Source: Magnaporthiopsis rhizophila | Taxonomy: Eukaryota; Ascomycota; Sordariomycetes; Magnaporthales; Magnaporthaceae | Assembly: GCA_003049465.1 (NCBI GenBank) | Contig: PYSS01000180.1 | Coordinates: 1 to 48,957 of the forward strand | Length of the DNA stretch: 48,957 bases | Reading direction: 5' to 3' | Shown here: positions 1 through 12,422 of the stretch, piece after piece | Position numbering within the stretch: position 1 is the first letter of the stretch | How the letters are laid out: the number at the start of each line of letters is the position of its first letter | Made by a program: the position numbers and the translations under genes | Notes under the pieces: model-generated | The model's database searches: none | What the model was told of the DNA's origin: nothing | Seen by the model: the letters and a program-made list of their open reading frames with translations, nothing else

Positions 1-53
<53 letters not shown>
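1..53. repeat. poly-A run of 53 at the window start
   Basis: The first 53 bases are all A and ordinary mixed sequence follows at once. The run is longer than the two other A tracts in the gene-rich part (30 and 28). Because it sits exactly at the edge it may be a scaffold-end artefact or a true homopolymer; the sequence cannot tell which. Confidence 0.9.
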
Positions 54-55
<2 letters not shown>

Positions 56-3000
56 CCCAGATAGCCGCCGTTAAGCCGCGAGCCAGTCCCCGTCGTAATC
101 GTCATTGACGTTGACGGTTTGTGCGCCTGGCCTCCTCGCACGGACGGTGGTCGATGCAAGTCACTAGCGGCTCGCTCATCCAACCAAGCGACGGCGGCGA
201 GCGGTCTGGCTCGCCCGCTCCGGCACTCCCTTCAGCCCAGGCGGCCTCACCTGACCCAGATCAGATATAAGTCCGCTTGTGAGCGTTCGGGAGCTGCGTC
301 CCGCGTCGCGTCACGCAGCATGGGCATGGGACAAGGGTCAAGACATCGGAATGCGGAGAGTCCTGGCGTGTGGTTTTTGGAACCAATCCTGGCCAACCTC
401 GGGGTCTGTACGCCCGGCTCGATGCAGCAGAGGCTGTACACACCAAAAGAGTAATCAGATGTACCAGCCGCGTAGGTGTGGAATTTGCCCGTTCTGCCAG
501 CTGTGGTTGGAGTGGTAGTGCTGCCGGATTCCAGATATCAAATCCGTGCAGGCAGTCACAGGTTGCAGTGCTCGGACCTTGGAGTGTGCACTTGAGTGAC
601 AGACAGCCCAGTAAGCTCCGTTTAAGCTATTTGCCCGTGCACGTGGGGGATGTATGCGTGGGGGTTCAGTTAACGGGCGCATAACGGAACCCGGCCCGAC
701 ATTTTTTGGTCTTCTTTTTCCGTTCGGTTTTTTACCCCATAGTTTTTAGGCGTCCGATGACCAGCAGTAGCGAAGCTTTTCGATCAGCAAAACGACCACC
801 TCTATTAATAGGCACGCCTTCGCCTGAATTGCCAAGACCTTCAAGGTCTCACCGATAGGCAGTTTACTCGGGACTCTTCTATTTGTGGTTACGTGCCTTG
901 TCCCTCATCCCCCGCCCAAGCCCCGCGATCTATGCTGATCCATCCCAGCCCGCAAATCCGCCTGGGCGTCCTGCCTTGCCGAAATCAGCCGCTGTCTACA
1001 GAGTAGGCGACAGCAGCGAACCAGCCGTGGTATTGTTCGTCGAGCGACCGTATGATACGGACCCAGCGTGATGGCTTTCAACCCAACCAACGCTGGAAGG
1101 GATACGACCATATGATGTGGCGCAGCTGACTCTCATCAAGCCCGGGGTGGTGTGAGCGTGTTGCCCGTGGTGGCTGCATCTGCTCTCTCAATACCCTCCC
1201 GACAAGCCCGGCTCGGTGCCGGCCGGAAAGCTTGCTCAACCCTGCCGCCATCCGGCCACATGCCCAAGACAGCACCAAAACGCCACACTGTCTGGGGGAT
1301 GCTGGCAGGCAAGGCAGGATATATTTGTGTCCCAGCGGATGGAACAGAAGAATTTTTTTCCTGTTCCAAGAATACCCAGGTCGATATGATGCTCCTGTCT
1401 GCCAATCTCCATTACTCATGCGGTTCTTAGGATTTGTTCGTCCTATATTCGACGGCTCGACGACTCGTTGTTTTAGGCCTGCGCACGCCCCACCGAGGCG
1501 GGCGATGGCCAACTTCTCGATCACAAACCGGTTTGGAATGAGTGGCGGCACGGGTAAGACTGCGCAAGCCTGGTTGGCTGGCGGCCATGGGTGGGTGGAC
1601 GATACCAACCATGCCAGAGCGAGGACGCCTCGAGACGCACTTCTCTTGGGTGCAAGCCCACCCACCAACCGCCCAGCGTCGCATTCGGCAAGACCTACGT
1701 TTCCAAAGACGCCGGTTTCAGACATACAATCAACCTGTGGATGCCCGCCATCATATGGTCTAGGCGTCCTATGTCGTAATACCCCCTTCAGAGTGTCCAC
1801 GGGATCGACAGACAAGGGTGGTTGATGGACATGAGGGGTAGGTGTCCCGACGTGGGCTGGTGCTTGTTTCCTTCTTGGCCATGGCGGATAGGAGAGACAC
1901 CAAGAGGAGACCGCGCGGCTCAGTTGCTACCCGTGGGGTGGCCTAGCCCAGATTCGGACTTGACGGCATGCTGATCTCTGGAAAGAAGGCGACGAGACTG
2001 TCGGGTTTACAAGTTGCGATGCGACGTGACGGAAACTGTCGTGAGCTTCAGTTGACTGCAGGTACGACACGACAGGTACGTTGCATATTTGCCTCCGACT
2101 GTGATGGTAAGTATCACGTTCTCCTTCGGGCAGGTCGGGTTATCCTTGCAAGATCTGTGATATGACCTTGGCCAACCCACAGCCAATCTATCCAATCCTG
2201 TTATCTCCTTCCTTGGTCGTCGGAACTTTTGGTGCGAATGCTACTCCCGTATTTGGAGACGTGGAAAGCGACGCAGTCAAGACTCAAAATTGTGGGAAAG
2301 CCTATCTTGGAACCAGCTTTACCCTCCATGGAATCCCACGTAGTACGGCAGGATGCGCCAAGGGTGAGACAGCCGCCTAGAAGCCTCGCGGCCTGTGTTA
2401 CCCAGATTCTACGACACATCAAGACGAGTCCGCGTCGCCTCTTCGTGTCTTGGCCCGGGCACTGCGGTAATAATGACATCTATGTATGTACGGGTATTTA
2501 CCCCTCGTGAACGGCATTCACAGCTCGCCCGTCCGAAGACGGTGGTGGAGACGGTTCACATTGGCGCATCTCGCGGGGTGGAGTGGGAGTTGCGGATCCC
2601 CGCACGCCCCAGACTGACAGGGACCCCCTGTAGACTTGCAGGGGTGACCCGGCGAAACAACCTTGCACGCCCCGGTGCCCGGCCGTGCTCAAGAAGTGCC
2701 ATGCATCGGATGCCGAGAAAGCCATATGCCTCCCCCGCCATTCCAGTCAACCACTAGGCCAACAGCGGGCAAGCAGTTCGTCGTAGCCAACTAGCAGGCA
2801 AACTAAAGCCTCTAAACGAGAGACAGACCAGTCGGCTCGCGGTGGCTTTGTGGCTCTGCACATTTGCGCATGCAGATCAGGCTCCCGCTCGCCAGAGGCC
2901 AGAGTGGTTTCATCCGAGGTGGGTGCAATGCAACCCCACGGGACCGATGATCCTCGCAGATGCGCATCCATTTTGCCAGGGCGATCTTCCGTCCAAGTGC

Positions 3001-6000
3001 CGAAGCGAGCCATCACAGAGACAAGAGACCCGCAGTGGTCCGGTCGACCGGTCGGCTGTTTTTCTTTTCTTCTCGCCTTCCTCGCGGCAGTGATTTGCTG
3101 TCATGGACCGGACGGACCCTCTCTGCCTCCACCATGCAGTTGCAAGCGCTAATCTTCGGGATGCGAAGAACCGAGGGTGTGGCGGCACCTCCCTTTAATC
3201 GGGCCCAGGACTTCCATGACTTGGTTGACACATGCTATCGACTGACCACCTAACAAAAAGCAAAGAGGTGTACGCCACCGTATACCAACCAACCCCCGGA
3301 GGCAGAGGCTGGCTTGGCAAAGCTGAAATCCAGGCGGTGCCTATGTCCTGGTGGTCTGAGCAACTCCGTTTACTCAACGCCAAACGTGCACCAGACGTTT
3401 CCTGTCAACACCAACATCCATCAGACTAAGGCCGCCCCGCCGTTCGAGCAAATCACATCCACTTTCTTTCGCCACAGCCGCACCTAGTGCAGCCATATCT
3501 GGTGCGCTAACGACGCCTCTCTCGGTGTTGCCTGCATTCCATCCCACCCTCCTCGGTCAACCAAACGCCACCAGCACACCAGACCTCCTCCTGTCTGCTG
3601 CCTAGGTGGTACCTACTTACCTACCTAGGTAGTGTGCCGGTCAGCACCCATCGACCGACGAAGCAGTTTTTCCCGATGTGCAAGTCTTGTCCTTCCCCAC
3701 ATTCTCTCCAAACCCGGGCCCCGTGCGCGCACTTGCATGCCCCCCCACCCTCCCCGCTGGCCTCTTTACACACGAACCATCGCCGTCTTAGACGACGCCG
3801 CCTTCCTTCGTCCGCCCCTCCTTTTCCCAACTCTCCCTCGTATTACCCAATTTTGGTCACTTGTCTATCCGCATGACCAGCTTTCCCAGAGCCGGGGCCA
3901 AATATCATGAGGGAGAAAAGGGCGGAGCGACCGGCGCTCGTTTTGATGCGTCTTTCCCACCTCCCACACCACCAAGAGGTCGTCACTTGCTTATGCCTTG
4001 ATGTTTAGGGCACAGCATGCCTCCGCCGGCCGGATAAGCATACGTGTTTAGCCGTGTTCCCTCCTTGTCTTTCTCCGTGACTCGTCCTGAGACAGGAAGA
4101 TCTCGTCTCCACCTGTTGTTTGCCCGCAAACCCTCGGTGTTTCCCGGTGGTTTATGAAAATTCGGAGAATCAAAACCTGCCCGACCGCGCATGTCATGTC
4201 TCAATACCAGACACTCGCCGGCGTGAGCAGTGAGATAGATGTGACCTGTCGGCCTTGCTCCGGATATCTGTCTGGCCTCTTAGTGATTGGACAGGTAGTT
4301 ACACAAGATCTAGTGCTTCATCTCCCAAGTCCTTGTACATTCAAGGCATCCCAAAGCAGTGCGCCGTAAAATTTGAATCCTGCGTGAAAGAGCCTCAGGA
4401 CTTTTTACTTGGAAAACCAGACGGAAAACAAGCGTATCACGTCAGCCAGGAAGACCCGGGTTAGCGGGAATAGCTGACACATAGTCCGGACGCCCCGGAT
4501 TGTCGGAGCACCACCGACATACCTTAATGCACGCTTTTATACACACCAGATGGCTGCAGGGTAACGATGTGCTAATACTGACCGCAGCTGTCAGGGCACA
4601 TTTGTACGCACCCGGCTAGACCACCACTCCGCTAATCTAATCCGCCGCCAGGAAATAACGAGCTCTCAGGAGGGTCTGACATCATCGATCTCACCTGCGA
4701 GGTCATCTGAGCAGTCATCTGATGGGGCTAGACTGGACCGTCTTGAACAAAGCCTTCGCATTGCCAGAAGCGCCCGCTCGCTTCGTATTGCGACCTAGGG
4801 ACTCGCATCAGGCCAATCCCTTTTTTACGACGTAGATATCGGACACCATGCGGGCTAAACGGTGCCGATGTCATGAAGACAGGTAGCGATACCGGAGTGT
4901 GCCCCAAGCGCATCTCTACAACCACAAGTACGTCACCCTCCTGAGCGGCCCACTATGGTTGATGGCATATATGTGCATATGCACCCAAGGCGACGCGTCC
5001 GTTGAGCTAAGGTGGTCGCGAGCTGGAAACGCTGGGTAGGCCGGGTGACAGACAGAGGGTTTGGTTCTCAGGGCGACTTTTATGGGGCCGTGATTTCTGG
5101 AATAGTTCCTCACAGGGGCCGGTCGTTGTGGCGGAGCGGCGGGAGGGCTACGTGGCCGTGGGCTGGTCTGCCTTTTTGACGCGCCTGTGGAGTTGAGAGA
5201 ACGCGCAATCCGGGCCTGGCGCAATCAGTCGAAAGTAGGCGCTAAGCGAAACTGTAGATAGGTAGCCGAGTGGCGCAGCGGCAAGGCAATTGATGAGGAC
5301 GAAGATAAGAAGCAAAGGGGTAGGTAGGTGGCTGGTTGATGCAATAGTCGAGGCCATTTATTTGATATGGCGCGGGGGAAGTTCGGGAAACACTCATGAG
5401 TATGATATGCAAGATGAGTTGTTCGAGGTCGCCAGGGGATATCCATGAGGGTTAAGTCATATTGAGGCTATAGCATATGAGTGGTTGGCTCCAAAAGGTC
5501 CAAACTGTCGGGTTGTCGACACGCAACTCGTCTGGTCTCGGGGGGGCAATCTTGATTCATTGATTCGATGGTGACGGCAACACCGTGCAGCACAGGCAGA
5601 ACGCCAGGCCGTCAGGCCTGGGCCAAGCCAAGCCTATAGGTGCTCCACCTTTAGCGGCGGTGAATGCGCGTGCACTGTGCTGTATTCGCTGTGCCGCCTC
5701 GCTCGGCTGGGCGGGTTCATAACGCCGTCTGGTATGTGGCTTGGCTTCATCACAGCAGTCAATGAACGAACACGACGACAAGGGATTGACACGCGAGTTG
5801 CAGCCGATATTGTTTGTTGGGCTGCAGCTGATGCCCTGTGCTTCAATACGCTCTGCAATTTACCTAGGTACCTGCATTCAATGCCGTCCAAATCGACCTC
5901 TAAACTCAAATAGAACCAATCTGCAGGCACAAAAACTCAAAGCTGTGTTTTTCATTCGTGCCTCCATCTCGGTTTCTTGCGCCTGCAGCACCGCCTTCGC

Positions 6001-6433
6001 TCGTGCCTTGTTCCACCGCCGCTTGGCGACAGACTGTTCAAACAACTGCCCCGACAATCTTGGCCTGGAACTGTCGCACAGCGTCAGCCTATCGTTGGCC
6101 GCGGCGTCCGACCTCAGAGCGATCCAGGGTTGGCCACGGCAGCGCAGCCGTCTGGCTGGTTGGGCATGAAACACGGTCTGCCATGCACGAGCCCGACAAG
6201 AGTGCGAACCGAGTGATACCTGGCCAGGGACGACTCGACCTGTGAGAAGCCAACACACGTATGCGCCTTAACGACGACGGTGGCACCCCCCAAAACAAGC
6301 AGACAAATAGGCTGCATACGCCTTTCGCACAGGCGTGCTGATAAACATCACGGTCCTCTTTTCCCCAACCTTTGACTGCTACGTACCTACCTACCAACCT
6401 AATCGAAGCTTCGTTCCGATCGATCGGGCGAGC
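54..6433. other. gene-poor flank, no supportable gene
   Basis: Over 6 kb of balanced base composition without a convincing gene. Open frames are short, occur on both strands at the same places (for example 1078-1815 minus against 1232-1825 plus), and none reads like a known family. No tRNA or 5S rRNA was recognised. Short motifs built from TACCTA/TAGGTA occur near 3604-3635, 5318-5330, 5861-5872 and 6380-6400, a common low-complexity motif between filamentous-fungal genes. The last 150 bases presumably carry the promoter and leader of the gene starting at 6434. The region does not show the TA-rich RIP decay seen after 26.9 kb, so it is not an obvious dead repeat. Confidence 0.5.
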
Positions 6434-8782
6434 ATGCACGGACAGGGGATGCCCGCTGCGTTGCAGCAAATGACGGCGCCGAGGGTCGAGGCGAGATCGC
6501 TCTCGCAGCTCAACTACCTCGCCGCAAACCCGCCCAAGTATCCCGTTAATCCCACCGAGGCAAAACAGCCTCCTCTCATCCTGTACATCTCGCGGGTTCC
6601 CGGATCACGAGGTAGGACGCTTTGGTCTCCTGGGGCTTATCCCACCTAGTCATGTCGCTTACCAGCCACCGCAGACGTCATCCTGTCCCCATTCAAGCCC
6701 CAGCTCAAAAACGTCACGGGCGAGGACATCGCCAACTCCTTCTACCTGATCCACCTGGACCTGGCCTCAGACGAGTTGCTATTGTCCCGTTCCCAGGACT
6801 CCCGTGGCGGCTCGCCGACCTCGCAGCACGCTCCCTCCATTGCTTCTACCCACTCACCGATCGCGAGGAAGCCACTGCCCGCCTCCGCCAAGCTCTCGGC
6901 CCCACCTCCGGTGCCACCGGCTTCCCGAGCATCAACCTCGGCTCCGGCTCCGGTTCAGGTTCCAGTCCCGCCACCGGCCTTACAGGCAAGTCAGGTCAAT
7001 GGTCCCAATGCTCTGCGCGCCGAGCAGGCTGCCCTCGGGCGCCCGAGCCAGGAGGCAAGGTCCCCAAACATGGCCGCCCTCGGCACAGATCTCTCCTATC
7101 CAAACCGCTATGGGGACCTCCCTGCCGACCGTCCTGTCCTTCCGCCAAGACCAAATTCCCAAATAGCAGTGCGAAACCAGCAGCAACCGCAAGGCCCGGT
7201 GGCAAGGAAGCCTCTCGGACCAAGGTCGCTCGAGATCCCGTATCAGCCAGCAATCTCGGACAAGGACACGTCCCGGCCCCGACCTCTGAGTGCCGGCAAG
7301 TTTGAGGGCTTATTGCCCTCTCAAACTCCAGGCGCTGACCACTCTTCGTCCTTTCCGACACCCGTACCTTCGCCCAAGCCTCCGTCCGCCCAGCTCGCGC
7401 CTCAGCCCAAGCCCCAACCCGACTCGTACAAGGTTCCGTCACCCCCTCGGTCACCCTCGCCAGCCAAGCGCGAGCTGGTGCCTTTCACCCTCACCCTGAT
7501 CCGCCGTGATCCTGTCACCGGTAACCAGTGGAATGTCGGCAAGGTGTCGTCTTTCCAGCAGCCGCCCGAAGCCCCGGTATCGGACCACCTTCCCACCGAT
7601 GTCACCAACGGCCCCACGGTCGCGGAGCTGGCCGGCGTGGCCCCGCCTATTTCTCCCGTGTCTAGGAACTCGGCCACCGCCCCGCCTGCCGTCAGCATCA
7701 GGATCGAGACCTCGGGGTACGCCAAGTTCCGCGGTATGTTTCCAACCCGCGAGAGCATCGACATAATGCGCAACCGCAACCGCACCGACTCAGCCTCCTC
7801 GTCGGTCTTTCGCGGGGCCCAAGATGGAATAGGTGGGAATTCGAGCGTTGACTCCCTATCCATGGAGTACTTCACCCGCCAGCTGCTCATGGGCTACACC
7901 AAGAGCTGGGCCACCAACATCCGTGACCACCTGCGCAATAAGAACCGCAGCAACAGCGCCGCCTCCGAGCAGGAGACCGCCGCGACGGGAGGGGGGAACC
8001 GCAAGAACCCGAAATCGCCCCTGGATCCGCCGCCCCGGCCGTCTTTTCACCGGCGGCCCAGTAGCCCCGAGTCCGCGGGGTCGGGCGCCTCCGCCTCGCC
8101 GCACGGGTCGCCCATCCGGGGGGGCATGGCGGGCCTGCAGGCACTCCAGAAGAACCTCGACAGCCACATGGAGCACAGCAGCCAGAACCAGGCCCACAGC
8201 CCCAGCGGCAACCCGATAGTGACAGCGCCCGGGCCTGGGCTCCGGCCGCGGGGCTACGTCTTCACCAGCCCCTGGGATGGGCTCTGCGAGTTCCGCACCA
8301 GCAGCAGCGGGCGTGGCGTGAAGTGCATGCACACCCTGGGCGGCAGCGTCGGCGCCACGGACGGAGGCGGCGGTGGCGGCGGCGGGCCCCATCCATCGTC
8401 CTCGCAACCGCCGGCCACGCTCGTCAGCGAGCTGCGCTTCAACCTGCCCAACGCGGACCTGTTCCGCGACAAAGGGCTCGAGATCCAGGGCAAGCTGGAC
8501 CGGCTGCGGCTCGACGCGCAACGCAGTCTAACGGGCGCCGGCGGTCACCACAGTCGCGGCACCCGCAGCGTCGACCACAGCCCCCGCCCCCACCACGACG
8601 AGTTCCCGGACCCGTTCGAGACTGAGATGGGCCTCGGCCGCGAGCGTGCCGGCGGAGGGAACAGGGGCAAGCGCGCCAAGCTGGGCAAGCTCATCATCTA
8701 CGACGAGGGGCTCAAGATGCTGGACCTGGTTGTTGCTGCAAACATGGGCGTCTGGTGGGGGGCTTGGGAGAGGACCTTCTGA
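6434..8782 (+). CDS. conserved fungal protein of unknown function, Pro-rich middle
   Basis: Two exons, 6434-6611 and 6675-8782, separated by a 63-nt intron (donor GTAGGA, acceptor CCGCAG), give 761 aa. The ATG at 6434 is chosen because the conserved-looking N-terminal block (PPLILYISRVPGSR, running across the splice into DVILSPFKPQ) starts shortly after it. Residues about 100-320 are a low-complexity Pro/Ser/Ala linker. From about residue 329 come FTLTLIRRDP, an Arg/Asn-rich block, and near 605 SSSGRGVKCMHTL followed by VSELRFNLPN. The end (about 730-757) is a hydrophobic LKMLDLVVAANMGVWWG. The spacing of these C-terminal blocks vaguely recalls tubby/LURP-one-like barrels, which is only a guess. 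A poly-Gly stretch lies near 8370-8385. It converges with the complex I gene at 9362. Function unknown. Confidence 0.75.
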
Positions 8783-9361
8783 TGTTGTAATGGTTTTTGG
8801 GTGGAGGAATTTTACGGTTTACTTATATGCCCTCACGCGGATGGATACCTACTTAGATACCTATACCTACATCTCGGCGGCATTTTTCGAACCTAGATTT
8901 TCGGCGTGAATCGGCGTATATGGGGCCGGAGCATTGTGGGCATTTTTTTTCTACATTTAAACAAGCGCTGTGTTTGCGCTATGATTCCCTTCATCGAAAG
9001 TCTTAAAAGCTCCCGGGAGATAGATGGAAACGAATTGACGGTGAGGGAGAAATAGAATTACGATCAATGTCCATTACAAGCCTTGCATTCGCATATACCT
9101 GTCGAACCAGAGTCTGAACTGTAATGGGTACGTAGGCCAGGGTTCACTCTCTTCTATTATTGGAGAGAAGAAAGATCAAGAAGACGCGCGAGAGCCTCGC
9201 GAGCAAAGCAAAATTTTTGGCTAGTATTTACAGCGTCTAGGGAAACAACAACGACTATGAAAAGACCGTGACTTTTCGGCCCTTTCCATCAACTCCCTAT
9301 TTTAGAACCATGCCGAAAGACTACAAAGTCCCCTTGTACTAGAGAGTCACTGCAGCCCATG
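8783..9361. other. convergent intergenic region
   Basis: The 579 bp between the 3' ends of the 6434-8782 gene and the minus-strand complex I gene. It holds short T- and A-rich runs suited to 3' ends on both strands, and no ORF or RNA gene that I can support. Confidence 0.5.
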
Positions 9362-10134
9362 TTATCTGTAGGGGGCATCCGCCCGGATGGCAGCCGCAAG
9401 CTCGGGTTCCCACTTGTCGCCATTCGCCAGCAGTTTCTCTGTGGGATATGTCAGCCAGAATTCGGGGACAACAAAAACGGGGACAGAAAATGGCAACATC
9501 GCAACATACCTTTGTTGTAAAGCAGCTCCTCGCGGGTCTCGGTGGCGTACTCGGCGTTGGGCGACTCGACAATGGCATCGACGGGGCACGACTCCTGGCA
9601 GAAGCCGCAGTAGATGCACTTTGTCATGTCGATGTCGTAGCGAGTCGTGCGGCGGGAGCCGTCCATGCGCTCCTCGGCCTCGATGGTGATAGCCTGGGCC
9701 GGGCAGACGGCCTCGCAGAGCTTGCAGGCGATGCAGCGCTCCTCGCCCGATGGGTAGCGTCGCAGCGCGTGCTCGCCGCGGAACCGGGGCGAGATGGGGC
9801 CCTTCTCGAACGGGTAGTAGATGGTGTAGGGCGGGCGGAAGAACTGCTCCAGCAGCACGTACATGCCCCGGAACATCTCGGTGAGCAAGAAGTACTTGCC
9901 CACCCGGTCCATCGTCCCTTCCTTCTCCGCCTCCCACGACACGGGCGGCGGCAGCCGGAAGCCCTTGGGCGGCGGGCCCGCAGGCGTCGCGTAGCCTCTG
10001 GTTTGTCGCATCGCCGCCGCCGCCAGCAGTGTCGGTGATGTTCTCCTGCCCGCGGCGGCTCTGAGGAGTAGGGCCTGGCGCGAGACCAGGGCGTTGGCGC
10101 CGGTGGCTACCATTCGTGCGGGCGGCGGAGCCAT
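9362..10134 (-). CDS. NDUFS8: NADH:ubiquinone oxidoreductase 23 kDa Fe-S subunit (TYKY type), mitochondrial
   Basis: Matrix-arm subunit of respiratory complex I carrying two [4Fe-4S] clusters in the electron path to ubiquinone. Exon 1 is 10134-9510, a 71-nt intron (GTATGT donor, CCACAG acceptor) spans 9509-9439, and exon 2 is 9438-9362, giving 233 aa. The spliced end reads EKLLANGDKWEPEL to the C-terminal DAPYR, as expected of the family, which confirms the junction. Two ferredoxin motifs are intact: C134-x2-C137-x2-C140-x3-C144-P and C173-x2-C176-x2-C179-x3-C183-P. The N-terminus (about 1-48) is Arg/Ala-rich with RGYA, a typical mitochondrial presequence. The homologous Neurospora gene is named nuo21.3c. 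It diverges from the acyl carrier protein gene at 10658, another complex I component. A start at the second Met (10113) is possible. Confidence 0.95.
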
Positions 10135-10657
10135 TTTTCCGTATGTGATTCGTGGTTGACGGTGGTGCTGGCTGCTCGGCGGCCCGACACCAGGGAAGAA
10201 AGCAAACGCTCGGTCGTCGGACGAGGCCAGATGCCAATTAAAGGTTCACGAGGGGGCGTTGTTCGGTGGTTCCCGGGTGGGCGTGGCGATGTTGGTTGAC
10301 GTGATGGAATTCGGCTTCCTTCCTTGCCTCCAACACACCTCCACTGAAATCGCGGCAACATTACAAAAGCCTTGCTTTGATTGGCCAGAGCTGCATCCCA
10401 GAATACCCCACCTCCCCTCGACTGCAAGCCGCAGCCCGCACGTGACTCGGCTCTGCTCGGAGCTGCCAAAGCTTCGGCCAGCTCCAAACGCCCGCGATCA
10501 ATTGGATGGGGTCAACGGGTCATGAAAATTGTTCGAACGCCGCGCCGCTCAACGACGATATCCAACCAAGCATCCCCTCGACGTCGACGCCCACCACCCC
10601 GGCTGCCCTTTTCCGATTCTCAACAGCCCCCGCTTGAGATTTCGAACACCAGTCACC
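10135..10657. promoter_or_regulatory. shared divergent promoter of two complex I genes, with CCAAT boxes
   Basis: The 523 bp between the start codons of the NDUFS8-type and acyl carrier protein genes must hold both promoters. CCAAT is seen at 10234-10238 and, on the other strand, ATTGG at 10380-10384 and 10501-10505. The CCAAT-binding HAP complex is an established activator of respiratory genes in fungi, so these are plausible sites, but single pentamers are common by chance. Confidence 0.55.
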
Positions 10658-11425
10658 ATGCTTCGCGCAAATGTTCTGCGATCGGCTGTGGCCTCGGTCG
10701 CCCGTGTTGCCGCCGCCCGCCCGGTTGTCTCGTCCCCCGTCGCCAGATTAGCAGTCCGGAGCGCCGCCCCCGCCACCTGGATGCCCAAGACCGCCGCCGT
10801 CGCTCCCTGGAGCGCCATCCGCTGCTACGCCGCCGCCGCCGGTCTGGACCAGGCTGCCGTTGAGGAGAGGATCATTGCGCTGCTTCGGAACTTTGACAAG
10901 GTGTGTTGCGCAACGCCTGCCGTAATCCTTGTCCCCGGCGTCATTGAGCCCCCCGCTCCCGCAACACTATAATTTCATATGCTAACTTGTTATCTTGCAG
11001 GTCAACGATCCTGAGGCTGTACGTCATGCTATATGCATCATTGTCTCTTTGCGCCAATAGATAAACGCACCGAATGCACAAGACTAACCACGCTTGCGCA
11101 TTTAGATCAAGCCCACCTCTCACTTCGCCAATGACCTGGGCCTGGACAGCCTGGACACTGTTGAGGTTGTCATGGCCATTGAGGAGGTAAGGCAAGCGGC
11201 TGGATGCAGTTGCAGGTGAACGGAGGGCTGATCAAGATTGTAAACTACAGGAATTCAGCATTGAGATCCCTGACAAGGACGCCGACACGATCCACAGCGG
11301 TATGATTTCTTCTGCTGCGCGCCGTCTCGCCTCCTCAACATCCCTTGCGCATCTACTAATTCACTGCACCCCTTACAGTTGACAAGGCTGTGGAGTACAT
11401 CCTGAGCCAGCCTGACGCGCACTAA
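10658..11425 (+). CDS. NDUFAB1: mitochondrial acyl carrier protein / complex I subunit
   Basis: Carries acyl chains on phosphopantetheine for mitochondrial type II fatty-acid (lipoate) synthesis and is a structural subunit of complex I. Five exons: 10658-10900, 11001-11018, 11106-11186, 11251-11299, 11379-11425; all introns are GT...AG and the product is 145 aa. The phosphopantetheine site is DLGLDSLDTVE, with the attachment Ser at about residue 102. An Arg/Ala-rich mitochondrial presequence covers about residues 1-58 and ends near IRCYAAA. The last exon reads VDKAVEYILSQPDAH, the usual helix 4. Exon 2 is only 18 nt (VNDPEA) and is needed to keep the family sequence; it would be missed by simple ORF finding. 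The ATG at 10658 follows a CACC context. Divergent partner of the NDUFS8-type gene. Confidence 0.95.
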
Positions 11426-12422
11426 ATCATCATGACCTTTACGTGCACGCTCTTTACGACACTTGACTCTCTGTACCATAGACCCAAAATATACAGGCAT
11501 ATTCTGGAGAACGATTATTTCTAAACCTCTCCAGCGCACCTCGCCACTCAAAAGCGGGCAGCCCAGAAGCGCTGGGCATCCGGGAACCAGGGTAGTTCTC
11601 ATGCGGCGGGAGGAGACTCTGCTGATGGGGAAAGGAACTGTCTGGGCGCATGTCGGTATCCTGCAATGATGCAGACAGGCCGCCAGGAGCTCTTGTTAGA
11701 GTCCGTTGAGAAACAATACGACTCTTACACCGACTAATTCTCGGTGGTGGCAGGGGTCCGAAGTGTTGCGCATCCATGGATGGCTCTTGCCGTGGTCGAT
11801 TCTAAACATTCCAGCGCCACGAGGGGCAGGTGCGACCCATGCTCGCGGAGTCTAACTGCTCCCGTACTCTCGATCGCGCGAATTTCTGCTGTTCAATGAC
11901 CCGACGCTGCCCGCGTCTTCCTATCCGGCCCAGGGTCCCGGATCTTTATCGAGATAAGATGGGCAGTCCTTAAATCGCTGGCTAAAGGCTCCAGCGCCCA
12001 ACCTAAAAGCACATAGATCCCCTACTGTTCGCGACGGCTTCATCCTCAATATCCATTTGGCTGGCTGTGTTACCGGTTCTTCCCTTCATTATCCGCATCT
12101 TTTCCCGCGTTCGGCCTCGGGACATGCCAAACATGTGTTTTCGGCTGAGATCTCCATCTCTGCCCCCGAGGTTGTAAAGGGCACTTTGCCCACAGACTAC
12201 AACCTAACAGGGCACATACAGTAAGCCAGCTAGTATTTCTGGGAACGGACAGGGTCCTGGCACTCTGAAGGACTTACCTTGTGGAAAAATACCAGTCAGA
12301 GATTTTCCCCCTGACATCGCGACGAACGTCGCCCAATATCAACAACAGGAATTGATCCCTCGCCGAAATCCCCTCTCGCTTTTCCTCGCCGCCAACCCGG
12401 TCTGTAGAAACTACCTAGCGCC
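11426..12422. other. intergenic, ACP 3' end to ferroportin-like gene
   Basis: About 1 kb without a supportable gene. The first part is the acyl carrier protein 3' region and the later part the presumed promoter of the ferroportin-like gene. Open frames here (for example 11454-11777 minus) show no family resemblance. Confidence 0.5.

Noticed and set aside
1078..1825. Overlapping 245-aa minus and 197-aa plus open frames
   Set aside because: Both strands are open over the same GC-rich stretch, neither resembles a protein family, and no splice or start context supports either.
5268..5330. tRNA-like A box (TGGCGCAGCGG)
   Set aside because: No matching B box, acceptor stem or T arm follows at the right distance.
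5148..5357. Possible small secreted protein (69 aa, hydrophobic N-terminus, minus strand)
   Set aside because: A hydrophobic start alone is weak; it overlaps other random frames and has no Cys pattern or recognisable family.
7856..8521. 221-aa antisense open frame
   Set aside because: Shadow of the GC-rich third-position bias of the plus-strand gene at 6434-8782.
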